DNA from: Siphonodentalium dalli
Lineage: Eukaryota > Mollusca > Scaphopoda > Gadilida > Siphonodentaliidae
DNA length: 64,000 nt
Direction: 5' to 3'
Assembly: GCA_032622095.1 (NCBI GenBank)
Contig: CP136069.1
Coordinates: 200,293,239 to 200,357,238, forward strand
Shown: piece by piece, positions 1-10,593 of the stretch
Layout: every line of letters starts with the position of its first letter
Position numbering within the stretch: the stretch's first letter is position 1
The notes under the pieces: model-generated
Seen by the model: the letters and a program-made list of their open reading frames with translations, nothing else
What the model was told of the DNA's origin: nothing
The model's database searches: none
Position numbers and translations under genes: made by a program

Positions 1-74
1 ACAGTGATGAATTGTATGCATCTAACAGACGGCTTATTCAATGTGTATTGTAATTTTTGGGATCAACATTATAA

Positions 75-217
75 GTTATTGTGGTGGATTGACGGTAACA
101 TGGTGTGACATTGACGACTTGGGGTTTATGTTCAACCGAGTCGCGAAGCGACGAGGTTTAACATACGCTCCAAGCCGTCAATGTCACACCATGTTACCGT
201 CAATCCACCACAATAAC
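75..217. repeat. Long near-perfect palindrome (foldback, MITE-like)
   Basis: Two arms of about 63 bases, starting GTTATTGTGGTGGATTGACG and ending in its reverse complement, flank a short centre that contains its own small hairpin (TCGCgaaGCGA). Only about half a dozen mismatches separate the arms. It encodes nothing convincing: the open frame across it is a by-product of the palindrome. Most likely a foldback or MITE-type insertion; no target duplication was identified. Confidence 0.75.
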
Positions 218-621
218 ATATATGTTCTGCCGACAGTCCTGTTCATTCTTTATCTTAGAAATTTAACATTTAGTCCGAAGAATGATCACCAGAAAATGTC
301 AAAATCTCCTATCGCTCTCGCCATAACGTTGTTCAGCGTAAATGACGTCATGAAAAAGGCAGGCCATCGAGAGGCGACGAAACGGTTGTCTTGGTTTCCC
401 TTATGTTGATGGCTCGAGACGTAAACATAGTATATGTTGCGCGGCTCTCTGACCAATCAACGACGCGGTTTCTTACTGTAGGCGGAACATTGATGATATG
501 TTTTGTAAAAAGGCATGTGTATAACATTTACATCGTGTAGACAAAACTAACTTTTGAGTGGTTGATGACCCACCGACCCCGCCTACGTGTCGGAACTGTT
601 TCCGTCTCCCCTGTTTCTATT
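218..621. other. Spacer, nothing recognised
   Basis: No coding, RNA or repeat signal stands out. It contains a consensus CRE-like octamer TGACGTCA near 342, which may be chance. Confidence 0.4.
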
Positions 622-1110
622 GTTATTATTAGTAAATAATAGCAAGGGGTAGTCATGTTCTGACTAATGTTAAAACTAAACAAGCATCGCCAGGCCGTCG
701 CAAAATATGCTGAGGCATCTTCTACAAAGTCAGATTATCGACACAAAAGCGTGCAGATCAGTTGTGCATTGTGTGCTTGAAATAAGAATATCTGGAAGTT
801 TTTTTTAGACTGGAACATACAATCATGCAAGCTGACAATGTAATTAGTTTACTAGGACATGGTGTTGTGTGATGTGATTTACCCCAAAGGACCACCTGCC
901 CACCACCATATCCGCTTTACTGATAAACCACATACATGCTCAACACCTAACTGTTCGGTGAAATATATGTTACATTGATTATAACAAATTATTATACAAA
1001 CAAAATTGCATTGTATGGCCTGAACTTTTCAATTGTCTTGCTTTTCCCAGAAAAGATTTTGCTTAGAATTTATTGGGGAGTTTGTTGGTCTTATTGACAA
1101 AAATTGTGAA
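622..1110 (+). repeat. Unit spacer, paralogue of 33.26-33.84 kb
   Basis: It starts with one relic copy of the 71-bp minisatellite unit (622-689) that is expanded about 35-fold at 30.9-33.3 kb, then continues with sequence that matches 33310-33840 with scattered differences (for example the shared segment around TTGCTTAGAATTTATTGGGG). It marks the edge of an older duplicated block upstream of A1. Confidence 0.7.
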
Positions 1111-1222
1111 AGCATCACCAGCATCAGCATCATGTTCCTCATTACCACCATCATCACCATCAACACCATCACCATCATCATCATCACCATCATCACCATT
1201 ATCGTCATCATCATCATCATCA
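1111..1222. repeat. CAT/ATC trinucleotide microsatellite
   Basis: Runs of CATCAC/CATCAT on the + strand. The same repeat type recurs downstream of every class A receptor. Open frames here (Ile/Thr- or Met/Val-rich) are repeat artefacts. Confidence 0.85.
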
Positions 1223-2030
1223 GTGCTGCGTCAAACTGTATACATTTTAAACCTAATTCCAAACGAGTGGAATCTACATTCATGCCCACGTGTGTAAAAA
1301 ACTGGAATGCAACCAAAATTGAGACTCGAGATATCCCCCTACAATGTTATGTAAACAAAATTAAACCCATAACACCCAAACCACCAAAGTACTAGTGTCG
1401 GAAATCGGACTGAAAATATATTCCACTGTAGATGACGATGTGAATGTAGCAATATGCTATCAGATAATGTCCTAAGTCACATTGCAAATCCAAAAGACAG
1501 CACATGTGGAAACGGTGAAGAGAATGCCTTTCATTATTGTTAGATTGCCAACTACATTCAATCGCAAGAATTCGTCTTATTAAATAAATAAAACTTCCTT
1601 ACAATATTTATTCATTAAAAATGTTGCTTTTCGGAGATCCTCCACTACCTGATTGTTACAACGTGAAAATTTTCTTAGCGGTACAGTCATTGATACATGA
1701 GACAAAATCAGGATTCATTTGACTAGTTCTTCCAAATAACGATACGTACACGCCAGCAAACGAAACAGACAAACCCGACTTTAAACAAAAACATATACAA
1801 ACTTATGACTAACTCGGCGGAGGGGGTGACCCGTGATCTGTATATATGTTCAAATTGTTTCGGTAGTCAAGTTGCTTTGCCATTACTAATTATTTATTTT
1901 TCAGTATCATAACATATGGGAGAGGGGGTACCCATAAGTGAGTCACCATTTGACCCCCGATCCCATAATCTGTATAAACAAATGTATGTGTTACATATAA
2001 TGTGCTATATAAATTAGTCAAATAAACATC
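1223..2030. other. Spacer, nothing recognised
   Basis: AT-rich sequence without a recognised gene or repeat family. Confidence 0.4.
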
Positions 2031-2036
2031 TTTAAA

Positions 2037-2757
2037 GTGTTCGTTCCACAAACCGCGTCATTCATCGTGAAATATATTTCGACAAACCGCGTCAATCGCC
2101 GTGAAATACACCCGACAAACCGCGTCATTCTCCACTCCGCTCGACAAACCGCGTCATATGCCGTGAAATCCACTCGACAAACCGCGTCATTCGCCGTGAA
2201 ATACACTCGACAAACCGCGTCATTCGCGTAACATCCATTCGACAAACCGCGTCATTCGCCGTGAATTCTATTCGGCAAAGCGCGTCATTCTCCGTGAAAT
2301 CCACTCGACAAACGCGTCATTCGCCGTGAAATCCATTTGACAAACCGCGGCATTCTCCACGGAATACATTCGACAAACCGCGTCAATCGCCATGAAATAC
2401 ACTCGACAAACCGCCATTCTCCGTGAAATGCGCTCGACAAACCGCGTCATTCGCCGTGAATTCCATTCGACAAAGCGCGTCATTCTCCGTGAAATCCACT
2501 CGATGAACCGCGCTATTCTCCGTGAAATCCATTTGACAAACCGCGTCATTATCCGCGGAATAAATTCCACAAACCGCTTCAATTGCCGTGAAATACACTC
2601 GACAAACCGCCTCATTCTCCGTGAAATCCGCTCGACAAACCGCGTCATTCGCCGTTAATTCCATTCGACAAAACGCGTCATTCTCCGTGAAATCCACTCG
2701 ACAAATCGCGTCGTTCTCCGTGGAATACTTTCGACAAACCGCGTCATTAGCCGCACT
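2037..2757. repeat. 33-bp minisatellite, about 22 copies, upstream of A1
   Basis: Tandem units built on CGACAAACCGCGTCATTC followed by KCCGTGAAATMCAYT. The 33-bp period is a multiple of three, so it keeps 11-residue repeating frames open on both strands; these are not proteins. Shorter arrays of the same unit occur upstream of A2 (17.4 kb) and A3 (43.1 kb), each ending about 0.4-0.5 kb before the receptor ATG. None precedes a class B gene. Confidence 0.9.
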
Positions 2758-3216
2758 GTAATGCCAAGTAGCGGGCCTCGAGATGTCCAAAATGAGCAGA
2801 ATCGCTAAAAGTCGGAAGCACACCCGGGGACAACAACCGGAAGCACTCTGAATTAAATGGCATTTTTCGTGTTGAAACTAACATCCGGGTTACCATTAAC
2901 AATGTATGCTAACATTTGACATCGACCGAACTAATGGTTCGAAAGCTTAAAATGGACTGGCGTTTATGTTATCCATTAAGCACGGCAAACAGTACAATAC
3001 TGTTGCACTGCGATGTCACACAGTCAATGTATTTGAACCGGCATATACGATTAGATATCCAAGAGAAACCCGTTCTCGTGATTCAGTGGCGCTCATAGAC
3101 TGTTGATATCTATATCACATGTGGCATCAGTTTAAAGAAACTCAGAAATAAGATCCAACATCGACAAGCTTAGTTTGAGGTTTTATAAAGCGGACTGTGG
3201 TTCTGGTTTATAAATT
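2758..3216 (+). promoter_or_regulatory. Conserved 5' flank of class A receptor A1
   Basis: About 450 bases closely shared with 17571-17993 and 43319-43780, including the segments around GAATTAAATGGCATTTT and CATCGACCGAACTAATGGTT. It is the obvious candidate for promoter plus 5'UTR of class A genes. No single core promoter element is convincing. Confidence 0.5.
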
Positions 3217-4203
3217 ATGACGGACCTGGAAGCCGGGAATATTGATGAAGAAAACTCGTCTAAGTTGGTTGACCATTTTGATGAATTCAATATCCTCATT
3301 GGTGGAGCGAGAGCTGTCGGCGCTCTGTTCTGTTTCCCTGACAACAAAAGGCTGGTTCCGTTGCTGAAAGCTCTTAGCTGTATTGTTTTGTGGATTTTAT
3401 TCTGGTGTGACACAGCTCTGTATCTGAGAGACATTATAAAATGGTACCTGATGTTCGATTCCAACGAGAGGGTGGCAGAACTAATGTTCACCATCAGCCT
3501 GATAATGTTTGTGTCTTTGCACACTTTGCTCTACAGTTTAGGTATTGTTGGAGGCTCTGTGCGAACCAAGAAATTTTTACAAGCTGTTTCTAGACATCGT
3601 TCTGATTTCGTATCCCATGGGAAAAACATAACACGCAAGAAAATATTAATAGCCCAAATCGTGTTGGTGCCTATAATTGCTATTACGTTAATGATAGGAG
3701 GGTTGCATGTAGTGCCATTACTTTCTGGAGAAACGCCGGATAATAATATAACAAATCAGATATTAACGGAATCAACTCCGATAGAGATAAGTATCTCCAT
3801 TACACACATTGTTTTCCTCACCATTGGACTTTTCCAAGTCAATACGATGTTCTTATTGTTCTGTGGTGTGCTGCGTATTTTGAAACAGGAATTCAATGAT
3901 ACGAGTATGGACATCGAAGATGCCAGGAGCCAGCCCTTAGTTTCAAAGTTAGGCAGCGTTTTAACAACCCAAAGATTGAGGTTCGAATCATTGACGGAGA
4001 TTGTAAATAAGTTCGATCAGTTGATGGCTCATTTCGTATCGGCTGCTTTCATCGTTGGTCTGGTTAACATATGTTTGGTCTCGTACGCGTTGGCAAACCG
4101 AGGCCTGGAATCGGGATCGTTCTACGCTTCAATAATAATGGTCACCGCAGTGGGGATTTACCTGGTTGGACACACGTACCAGGCAATGGAACTTAACTAC
4201 AAG
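3217..4203 (+). CDS. Class A gustatory-receptor-like protein, main exon (A1)
   Basis: Predicted chemoreceptor of the GRL/Gr superfamily (seven-TM, inverted topology; insect members are ligand-gated cation channel subunits). The exon encodes 329 residues. TM1 is about 46-70, TM2 86-113, TM3 142-167, TM4 190-221, TM5 270-293 and TM6 300-320. The loop TM3-TM4 carries the sequon N177-I-T, fitting an extracellular ECL2. The TM4-TM5 loop contains KLGSVLTTQRLRFESLTEIV, the block most conserved across the cluster, typical of the ICL2-TM5 junction of this superfamily. ATG 3217 is chosen because all paralogues start MTDL at this point. The exon ends AAG|GTAAAT in phase 0. Reading on gives a stop at 4237-4239 after 11 non-conserved residues. 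TM7 must come from a later exon, possibly 6692-6988. Intact within the exon. The family assignment rests on topology and motifs read by eye. Confidence 0.75.
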
Positions 4204-4239
4204 GTAAATACACATTACCTACAAATATATCCCAGGTGA

Positions 4240-4872
4240 ATATAACGTAGTTGTACATGGATACGTAACTACGTGGTACATAATAACGTAACTACGTGAT
4301 ACATAATTTGGTAAATATCATACACAGGTATTATTATTTTTATTATTATTATTCTTATTATATATTCATTTAAGAAACGCATTCTACAGCAATTAGTTTC
4401 AATGCGCAATTACATACACAAATATACACAAACAAGATAGCATCGTGCATATTTACACATAAAAAAGCAATACAAGCTTCACCGATATATATGGCAGATA
4501 ACTCGGAAAGATGACTGAAATTTGACCTACAATTAACAATAAAATATCCAGTAGATTAAAAGACCTGATTAAAATATTAAGTTAAATATTAATTTCCAAC
4601 TATAACGGATAAGCCTAAAACAAGTTAAAATAACAGATGGTGCACTTATAACGAATAACACATTCTGAACAGGTGAGTTTTAAGAGCTGTTTTAAAAGAT
4701 GATACCGAGTCAATCTTCCTCATATCAACGGGTAGGCTGTTCCAAATAGAAACTAAGACATTTTGGAATGAGCACTTATGAAGGTGGTAGCTACAGGATC
4801 CACTCTTCTTCTGTGTAAAACACAATTTCGTTTCTGAAAAAACCCACAGAACATAAACGTTTAAACATCGGT
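4240..4872. other. Probable A1 intron, nothing recognised
   Basis: AT-rich sequence between the A1 donor and the first piggyBac-like MITE. The last part (around CATAAACGTTTAAACATCGG) matches the corresponding downstream region of A2 and A3. Confidence 0.4.
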
Positions 4873-5286
4873 TTAACCCTTAACCAAACATTACGGCCCT
4901 GTGCCAATGCATTCTCTTATATATGCGAGTCGACCATAGGTCGCCTCGCATATATAAGATAATGCATTGGCTTAACACATATTAAAAATGATCAAATTGT
5001 CAAAGAATGTAGAAAATATTATAAGAAAAAATGGTAAAAAGTGTTAAAAAAAGATTTTGTTTAGGCCAATGCATTCTCTTATATATGCGAGGCGACCTAT
5101 GGTCGACTCGCATATATAAGAGAATCCATTGGCACAGGGCATAACTGTAACCATCACAATGTGGTCAATGAACCGGTTCCAATGATATCCATATTTGTAT
5201 GGTGTTATTGAGACAGACAGAAGATATTTTAGTCTGTTGAAGCTTTATTTGGGCGTTTTTTGCCGTTTTGTTGGGTAAAGGGTTAA
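4873..5286 (+). mobile_element. piggyBac-like MITE, copy 1 (in A1 3' region)
   Basis: TTAA target duplications at 4873-4876 and 5283-5286 enclose an element starting CCCTTAACCAAACA and ending TGTTGGGTAAAGGG. Inside are two 67-bp hairpins (4904-4970 and 5066-5132), each nearly palindromic and the reverse complement of the other. The A3 locus has the uninserted site with intact TTAA at 44942-44945. TTAA duplication with CCCT ends is the piggyBac-superfamily signature. No transposase is encoded, so it is non-autonomous. The left TIR has drifted more than in copies 2 and 3. Confidence 0.85.
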
Positions 5287-5454
5287 AATCTATTCAGCGT
5301 TCTCGGTTAAATTGGATGAACAGCTTTTTCTTTTGGTCGCTTTAATGAACTCAATCATACTAATGAGTTTATTGAACTGAATGAAGACGAGCTGATATTG
5401 GTAAACGTATTTACACTATTTACATATCATAACACCGAAAGATCACCGACACAA

Positions 5455-5735
5455 GCATAATAAAATTATCAACACCACCCCCATCATCAACAACACAATC
5501 AGCATCAACACAATCACCAGCATCACCACCATCGTCATCATCAACATATTCAGTATCAACACAATCACCAGCATCACCACTATCATCATCACCATCATCA
5601 TCATCATCATCATCATCACCATCATCATCATCAACATCGTCATCATCATCATCATCATCAACATCGTCATCATCATCATCCTCCTCATCATCATAGTTTC
5701 ACCACCATCATCGTCATCATACTCCTCGTCATCAG
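5455..5735. repeat. CAT/ATC microsatellite in A1 3' region
   Basis: Imperfect CATCAC, CATCAT and CATCGT runs. The segment just upstream (5290-5450) matches the A2 and A3 downstream regions, so the microsatellite sits at an orthologous place in each A unit. Confidence 0.85.
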
Positions 5736-5949
5736 CATCATTCATATATATATATATTTATTTTTTTTCAGATTGTTTTAATGTTACTATATTTAACGTT
5801 GTCATTTTACTGTTTAAGTTCATTGCCAGACCTGGGCGACAGGAAGACGGCCTATTGGCCATGCTGATCCTGCACAATATAATCATGTTAATTTATGAAT
5901 ATTTCACTGTTAGCATTATATTTGTGAATATTGTAAAAATAAACAATCA

Positions 5950-6428
5950 GTCAATCTTAATGACACCACCACCAACATCATCATCTCCCGCATCACAACC
6001 ATTGTGGTTTCACCACCAGCCTCCTCCTCATCCCCATCACCATCAACAGTATCACCAGCGTCATCATCATTATCATCATCATACTCATCATCATTATCAT
6101 CATCAACATCGTCATCATCATACTCATCATCATTATCATCATCATACTCATCATCATTATCATCATTATCATCAACATCATCATCATCATACTCACCGTC
6201 ACTAGCATCATCATCATTATCATCATCATACTCATCATCATTATCATCATTATCATCATTATCATCAACATCATCATCATCATACTCACCGTCACTAGCA
6301 TCATCATCATCATCATCACCATCATCATCATCATACTCACCGTCACTAGCATCATCGTCATGCTCGTCATCACCTCCTCCCCCACCTCCTCCCCCACCTC
6401 CTCCCCCACCTCCTCCCCACTTCATCAT
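5950..6428. repeat. Long CAT/ATC microsatellite ending in CTCCCC runs
   Basis: Higher-order arrangement of CATCATCATACTCATCATCA-type blocks, then four CACCTCCTCCCC-like units near 6370-6420. Apparent Asp/Gly-rich (-) and Ser/His-rich (+) frames are repeat translations, not proteins. The paralogous place in unit 3 is 29550-29890. Confidence 0.9.
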
Positions 6429-6599
6429 CGTTTCACCACCAGCATATGACCTTAACCAACAACTTCAGCTGATCCATTCCCTATATAACGTCTTATTTTG
6501 GGATTGAATTCCCCTGCACAATATCTCATATTCAGTAGAGAAGTGTAGTCTTGACACTACTTGCTGATACTTTATATTCTACTTACGTTGACCCAATCG

Positions 6600-6655
6600 T
6601 GTATGCCTGTTTGGACACACCTGTCAGGTGATGGAACTAAACTCGTAGACAATAT
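6600..6655 (+). pseudogene. Relic of a GRL TM6 end (GHT..Q..ELNS)
   Basis: In one frame the sequence reads GHTCQVMELNS then a stop, matching the GHTYQAMELN signature that ends TM6 in the receptors. It is a short tail copy like those at 19.45, 45.65 and 46.28 kb. The splice donor seen in intact genes is damaged (bases between AACTC and GTA are missing). Confidence 0.5.
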
Positions 6656-6691
6656 TATATATGCACATATGTGATGTCCCCGGATCATCAG

Positions 6692-6988
6692 TTGATAAGA
6701 TTTGTGGGATATAATGTCAACCCTAGTCGTCCAGCAATGGCGAATCTAGTTGTTTTCCATGCACAAGGGGCAGGTAGTATATTTTTATTTTCAATTTCGA
6801 ATATGATTAGCATAATTCAATGGATATTACTATATGAAACAATGGAACAAACTACAACTAATTTTATGGAACTTGATGCAAACGCCAAACCACATATTCG
6901 TTTTGTGTTGATGATCGAATATGTAATAGGGCACTCAGTAATTTTATTAAGACAGCTTCATAATTTATGCTTGTGTATTACCCATTGA
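6692..6988 (+). CDS. Candidate terminal (TM7) exon for A1
   Basis: After a CAG acceptor at 6689-6691, a phase-0 frame of 98 codons runs to a stop at 6988. It encodes a hydrophobic stretch with SNMISIIQWILLYET, where QW could correspond to the QF of the insect TM7 motif TYhxxxxxQF; T and Y are absent. An AATAAA follows at 7086. Phase and position suit the missing TM7 of A1. Against it: the paralogue at 30.09-30.3 kb differs mostly at amino-acid-changing sites and carries a 13-bp indel, the polypyrimidine tract is weak, and no equivalent was found downstream of A2, A3 or the B genes. Treat as a hypothesis needing RNA evidence. Confidence 0.3.
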   Translation: MIRFVGYNVNPSRPAMANLVVFHAQGAGSIFLFSISNMISIIQWILLYETMEQTTTNFMELDANAKPHIRFVLMIEYVIGHSVILLRQLHNLCLCITH

Positions 6989-7085
6989 TTTCCATGTTAT
7001 GTTATATGCCCGTTTTCTTTATTTTCTGTATGTGTACATGTACATGCATATTGCCATACCTGAATGTATTTGTGTGTGGTCGTGC

Positions 7086-7091
7086 AATAAA
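7086..7091 (+). terminator. Candidate polyadenylation signal AATAAA
   Basis: AATAAA about 100 bases after the stop of the candidate terminal exon. The unit-3 copy near 30.50 kb reads AATACA, consistent with decay of that locus. Confidence 0.4.
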
Positions 7092-7109
7092 GTAACGTGA
7101 TATGATGTA

Positions 7110-7901
7110 TCTAGTTTTATTAATTGCTAGGTAACATCACTAAAATAAGATAATACTCATATCGAATTATATATAGTGCTGCATTAGAAGTATCATGTGA
7201 ATACAATCAACATTTTGTGGATCGAGGCATACACTTTGCGGTTATATGTCAATGATCTACATTTATAGATTTTTCATCGTCTACAAGTATTACACATTTA
7301 CAAGAAACATTATCCACGTCTAGCCTCACCCATATGACAAAAACGAATATCTACGTAGTTCGCAGTTACCAGTGATACACACAAACCCGACACTCCGTAC
7401 AAAGCTAGAAGCGGAATCTTTCTATTGAGTGTACATGTTGATTCCAACACTAAAATACTTACCTACATGTATACATAGTAAGACAATTTTAGGATGCAAT
7501 GGTCTTATGTTTTGAAAATTGACCTAATTATTAAAGGATTTATATTCAGTGAATGTATGCGCAATCACAGAATTCCATGTACTGTAGAACAACATATGTT
7601 TTAAATACAATCCTGTCTACAAGTAGAGAAAGTTATAGTCAATCGCTTACATACAACGAGCGTGTATAATCACGTGATATGTGATGTAACACGTTACTAT
7701 CCGCCCCACGCGCATAATCACTAGAATCGGAATCACTGTACTGTTTCCGTTTGAAGTCGAAAGCTCATATCGCAGCAACATCCAGGTGTACACAAATTTA
7801 AAAGGCAATATAATTGATGACGCAACCAACCGGACTGATGAAAGCTAATAACGATTCAACTAATGAGTTGAACGCTTGCAATACGCCACGACGAGGATCT
7901 G
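7110..7901. repeat. A-B intergenic spacer, paralogue of 33.84-34.43 plus 36.77-36.97 kb
   Basis: The sequence aligns with the unit-3 spacer on both sides of the LINE inserted there. At 7690 it shows the uninterrupted LINE target (ACGTTAC followed by TATCCGCCC). No gene recognised. Confidence 0.75.
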
Positions 7902-8301
7902 TTAACCCTTTACCCAACAGAAGGGCCCTGTGCCAATGCATTCTCTTATATATGCGAGTCGACCATAGGTCGCCTCGCATATATAAGAGAATGCATTGGC
8001 TTAACACATTAAAAATTATAAAATTGTTAAAGAATGTAAGAAAAAATGGTAAAAAGTGTTAAAAAAAGATTTTTTTTAGGCCAATGCATTCTCTTATATA
8101 TGCGAGGCGACCTATGGTCGACTCGCATATATAAGAGAATGCATTGGCACATGGCATAACTGTAACTATCACAATGTGATCAAGGAGCCGGTTCCAATGA
8201 TATCCATATTTGTATGGTTTTATTGAGACAGACCGAAGATATTTTAGGCTGTTGAAGCTTTATTTGGCCGGTTTTGGCCGGTTTGTTGGGTAAAGGGTTA
8301 A
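7902..8301 (+). mobile_element. piggyBac-like MITE, copy 2 (upstream of B1)
   Basis: TTAA at 7902-7905 and 8298-8301 enclose a 392-bp element with perfect inner TIRs CCCTTTACCCAACA / TGTTGGGTAAAGGG. Hairpins lie at 7933-7999 and 8091-8147. The unit-3 paralogue near 36974 has the empty site (GATCTGTAAACAGGAGG against GATCTGTTAA...TTAACAGGAGG). It lies 220 bases upstream of the B1 start, so it could have disturbed that promoter. Confidence 0.9.
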
Positions 8302-8524
8302 CAGGAGGCGACGTTGGCTAATGACCCATTCAGACATATATTTTGAAGTAATAGCGAACAGCATACTACAGTTATTGCAGTTCCAATACTAAGGCTCCGC
8401 AGTATTTCACAGGAACGGTAAATTTGTTTGGAATGATTTAAGGACACGATCTCTCGTTCCTGAACCGGTCGTACGCGTGACTTACTTGTAGCATAAGGAA
8501 GCATCCGCTTCTCGGTGATACATC
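8302..8524 (+). promoter_or_regulatory. Conserved 5' flank of class B receptor B1
   Basis: Nearly the same as 36980-37204 upstream of B3, including GAACCGGTCGTACGCGTGAC. It differs from the B2/B4 flank. Likely promoter/5'UTR; no discrete element assigned. Confidence 0.45.
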
Positions 8525-9575
8525 ATGACAGACTTAACGGAAGCAGTGCACCACGATGAAGACATGATGAAGACATGTCGCCAACGTTGATTCATCGTTT
8601 TGATGAATTCAATGTCCTCGTGAGTGGAGCTAAAGCTGTATGTTGCCTGCTATGTCACCCTGACAGAAAACATATTATGTCTCTGCTGAAATATCTTGGT
8701 TGTATTGTTATATCGATTATAATTTGATGTGATTCGGTTCTGTTGCTAAGATACCAGTTACGATACTATGTAGCTTTTACCCAGAATGATGAGTTGGCCG
8801 AACTCATTCTGAAATTCAGTCAAACTTTGTATACATGTTTGCATGCGGTTTTATACACATTTGGACTAGTTGGGAGCTCTCAGCGAGTAGAAAATCTTGT
8901 GCATGCAGTATCTTTCTATCGTTCTAATTTCTTACGCAACATTGTTCGCAAAACTAGGAAGAAAATGATAATAGGCCTTATGATATTAGTGCCTATGGTT
9001 GTTACGGTGTTAACGTATGGAGTGGCGGTAGTGTGGTCGGCACTATGGTTGTTACGGTGTTAACGTATGGAGTGGCGGTAGTATGGTCGGCACTTTTGGA
9101 CGAGGCACCAAGTCATAATCTAACAATGCAAATATACATAGAATCAACTCCGCTCGAGAAAACTGTCTTCATTGCACATTTGGTTGGCAACACGGCTGGA
9201 CTCCTTCAAGTCAATACAATGTTCTTGTTGTATTGTGGTGTGCTTCATGTCTTACAACAGGAATTCAAAGGCGTAAATAGGGAAATTGAAAAGGCAAGGC
9301 GCCAATCTGGAGTCTCAAAGTTGAGCAGCGTTTTAACATCCCAAAGATTGAGGTTCGAATCCTTGACGGAGATTGTAAATAAGTTCGACCGGTTGATGTC
9401 ACATTTCGTAGCGGCTGCTTTCGTCATTGGTCTGATGATCGTCTGCTTGATTTCCTACTCTTTGGTAAACAAAGGCCCACATTCGGAATCATTCAAAACT
9501 GCGTTTATAATGACTATCGTCACTGGAGTCTACTTCGCTGGACACACGTACCAGGAAGTGGAGCTAAATACACAG
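8525..9575 (+). pseudogene. Class B GRL receptor pseudogene (B1)
   Basis: Homologous over its whole length to B3 (37205-38194), starting at the same ATG and ending at the same CAG|GTAACT donor. Three independent lesions break it. An 11-bp tandem duplication (8555-8565 and 8566-8576) shifts the frame near codon 15. TGG has become TGA at 8725-8727 in TM1. A 50-bp tandem duplication (8994-9043 and 9044-9093) shifts the frame in TM3. The rest is well preserved, including the ECL2 NLT sequon, the KLSSVLTSQRLRFESLTEIV block and TM5-TM6, so inactivation looks recent. A MITE sits just upstream. Confidence 0.9.
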
Positions 9576-10296
9576 GTAACTAATATAGCCTAAAGTCAGC
9601 ACCCTGCAGTTGACAACTGTCAAGAGTTTGTTCAATCAGTTTCCAAATTTTCTGTCGTATACATATGAATTTTGGAAACGAATACTATTAACGTATATTA
9701 TAATAACTTTTAAAACTCTTTGCAAAACTTCCATTAAACCGTGCAAGGGTTCTGCTTTCTCACTAGCAATTATATCATGTGAAAGCCGAACTATTTGGCT
9801 GCCATTAGTGGCGACCTTGCATGAGCATTATACCAATAGCATGCTCTATAATATGCCTAGCTGATATCGTCACCTGTATCAAGCCATCCAGTATTAGTAA
9901 ACCAGACTATGTCGGATTACTATCGACTACATCTGGGGAAACCCCAGACTCGGATTGATTTCAGGAATGAAAGGAATTCCACAGTTTTAGATATCACATT
10001 GATATTCATGTTTCAAAATAAGTAAATGATTACACATGTCATCGACTGAGTTCCCTTGATTGCAATATTTCTCAAATTTAGCCACATAGCTTCTAGTGAC
10101 ATTTCTAGTCACATAGGCTATCAAAACTACCATTGCGATCGACAAATATCTGGAAGAAATACTACAAACGTCCACCTTATATAAACCGTTCCAAGAACAT
10201 ATATGATCAATGCACAATTATGAATCGACGCTAATTAGTTGAAACTTGAACTGACAGCGAGTAGGATGAGACAACGTTCTTGAAGTGTGTTAGTTA
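9576..10296. other. Shared 3' flank of class B loci (B1)
   Basis: Matches the 3' flanks of B3 (38195-38800) and, more distantly, B2 and B4. No terminal exon could be recognised. Open frames differ between copies, so I do not call a gene. Confidence 0.5.
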
Positions 10297-10495
10297 ACCC
10301 CCTCTCTGCTAAATGGATTATCCCAGTCAGTTGTATGGTTTATGCCAGCATGACAAAGTGGATAACAGAAATAAAAACTTCAAACTGGGTGTATATCACC
10401 ACACCGGCCCACCCGGACTAGCAGGAAAATACTAGTATGAATGGTCAACTGGTAACCGAGAGTGACCCCTCGGCTATCTACAAGTCAACAATATA

Positions 10496-10593
10496 CAGTT
10501 GTCGCCCGCTGTCGAGGGAGACATTGATATTTGTCACCCGTTCCCGGGCGGGTGACAACTCGCAATGTCTCTCGAGAAGAAGGGCAACAACTG
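10496..10593. repeat. GC-rich hairpin with 45-bp arms
   Basis: CAGTTGTCGCCC at the start pairs with GGGCAACAACTG at the end, and the inner GAGACATT and TTGTCACCCG segments pair with AATGTCTC and CGGGTGACAA. It is strikingly GC-rich against its surroundings. Similar GGGCGACA motifs recur at 13250-13310. Probably a foldback remnant. Confidence 0.65.

Noticed and set aside
41-409. 122-codon frame at the window start
   Set aside because: It runs through the 143-bp palindrome and has no paralogue or family resemblance.
2018-2823. Frames with 11-residue repeats (e.g. TRFVEWISRRM, ENDAVCRVDFT)
   Set aside because: The 33-bp minisatellite period is divisible by three, so frames stay open on both strands without selection; copies at 17.4 and 43.1 kb behave the same.
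5916-6507. Asp/Gly-rich, Ser-rich and His-rich open frames on both strands
   Set aside because: They are translations of CAT/ATC and CTCCCC microsatellites; several frames are open at once and nothing outside the repeat is conserved.
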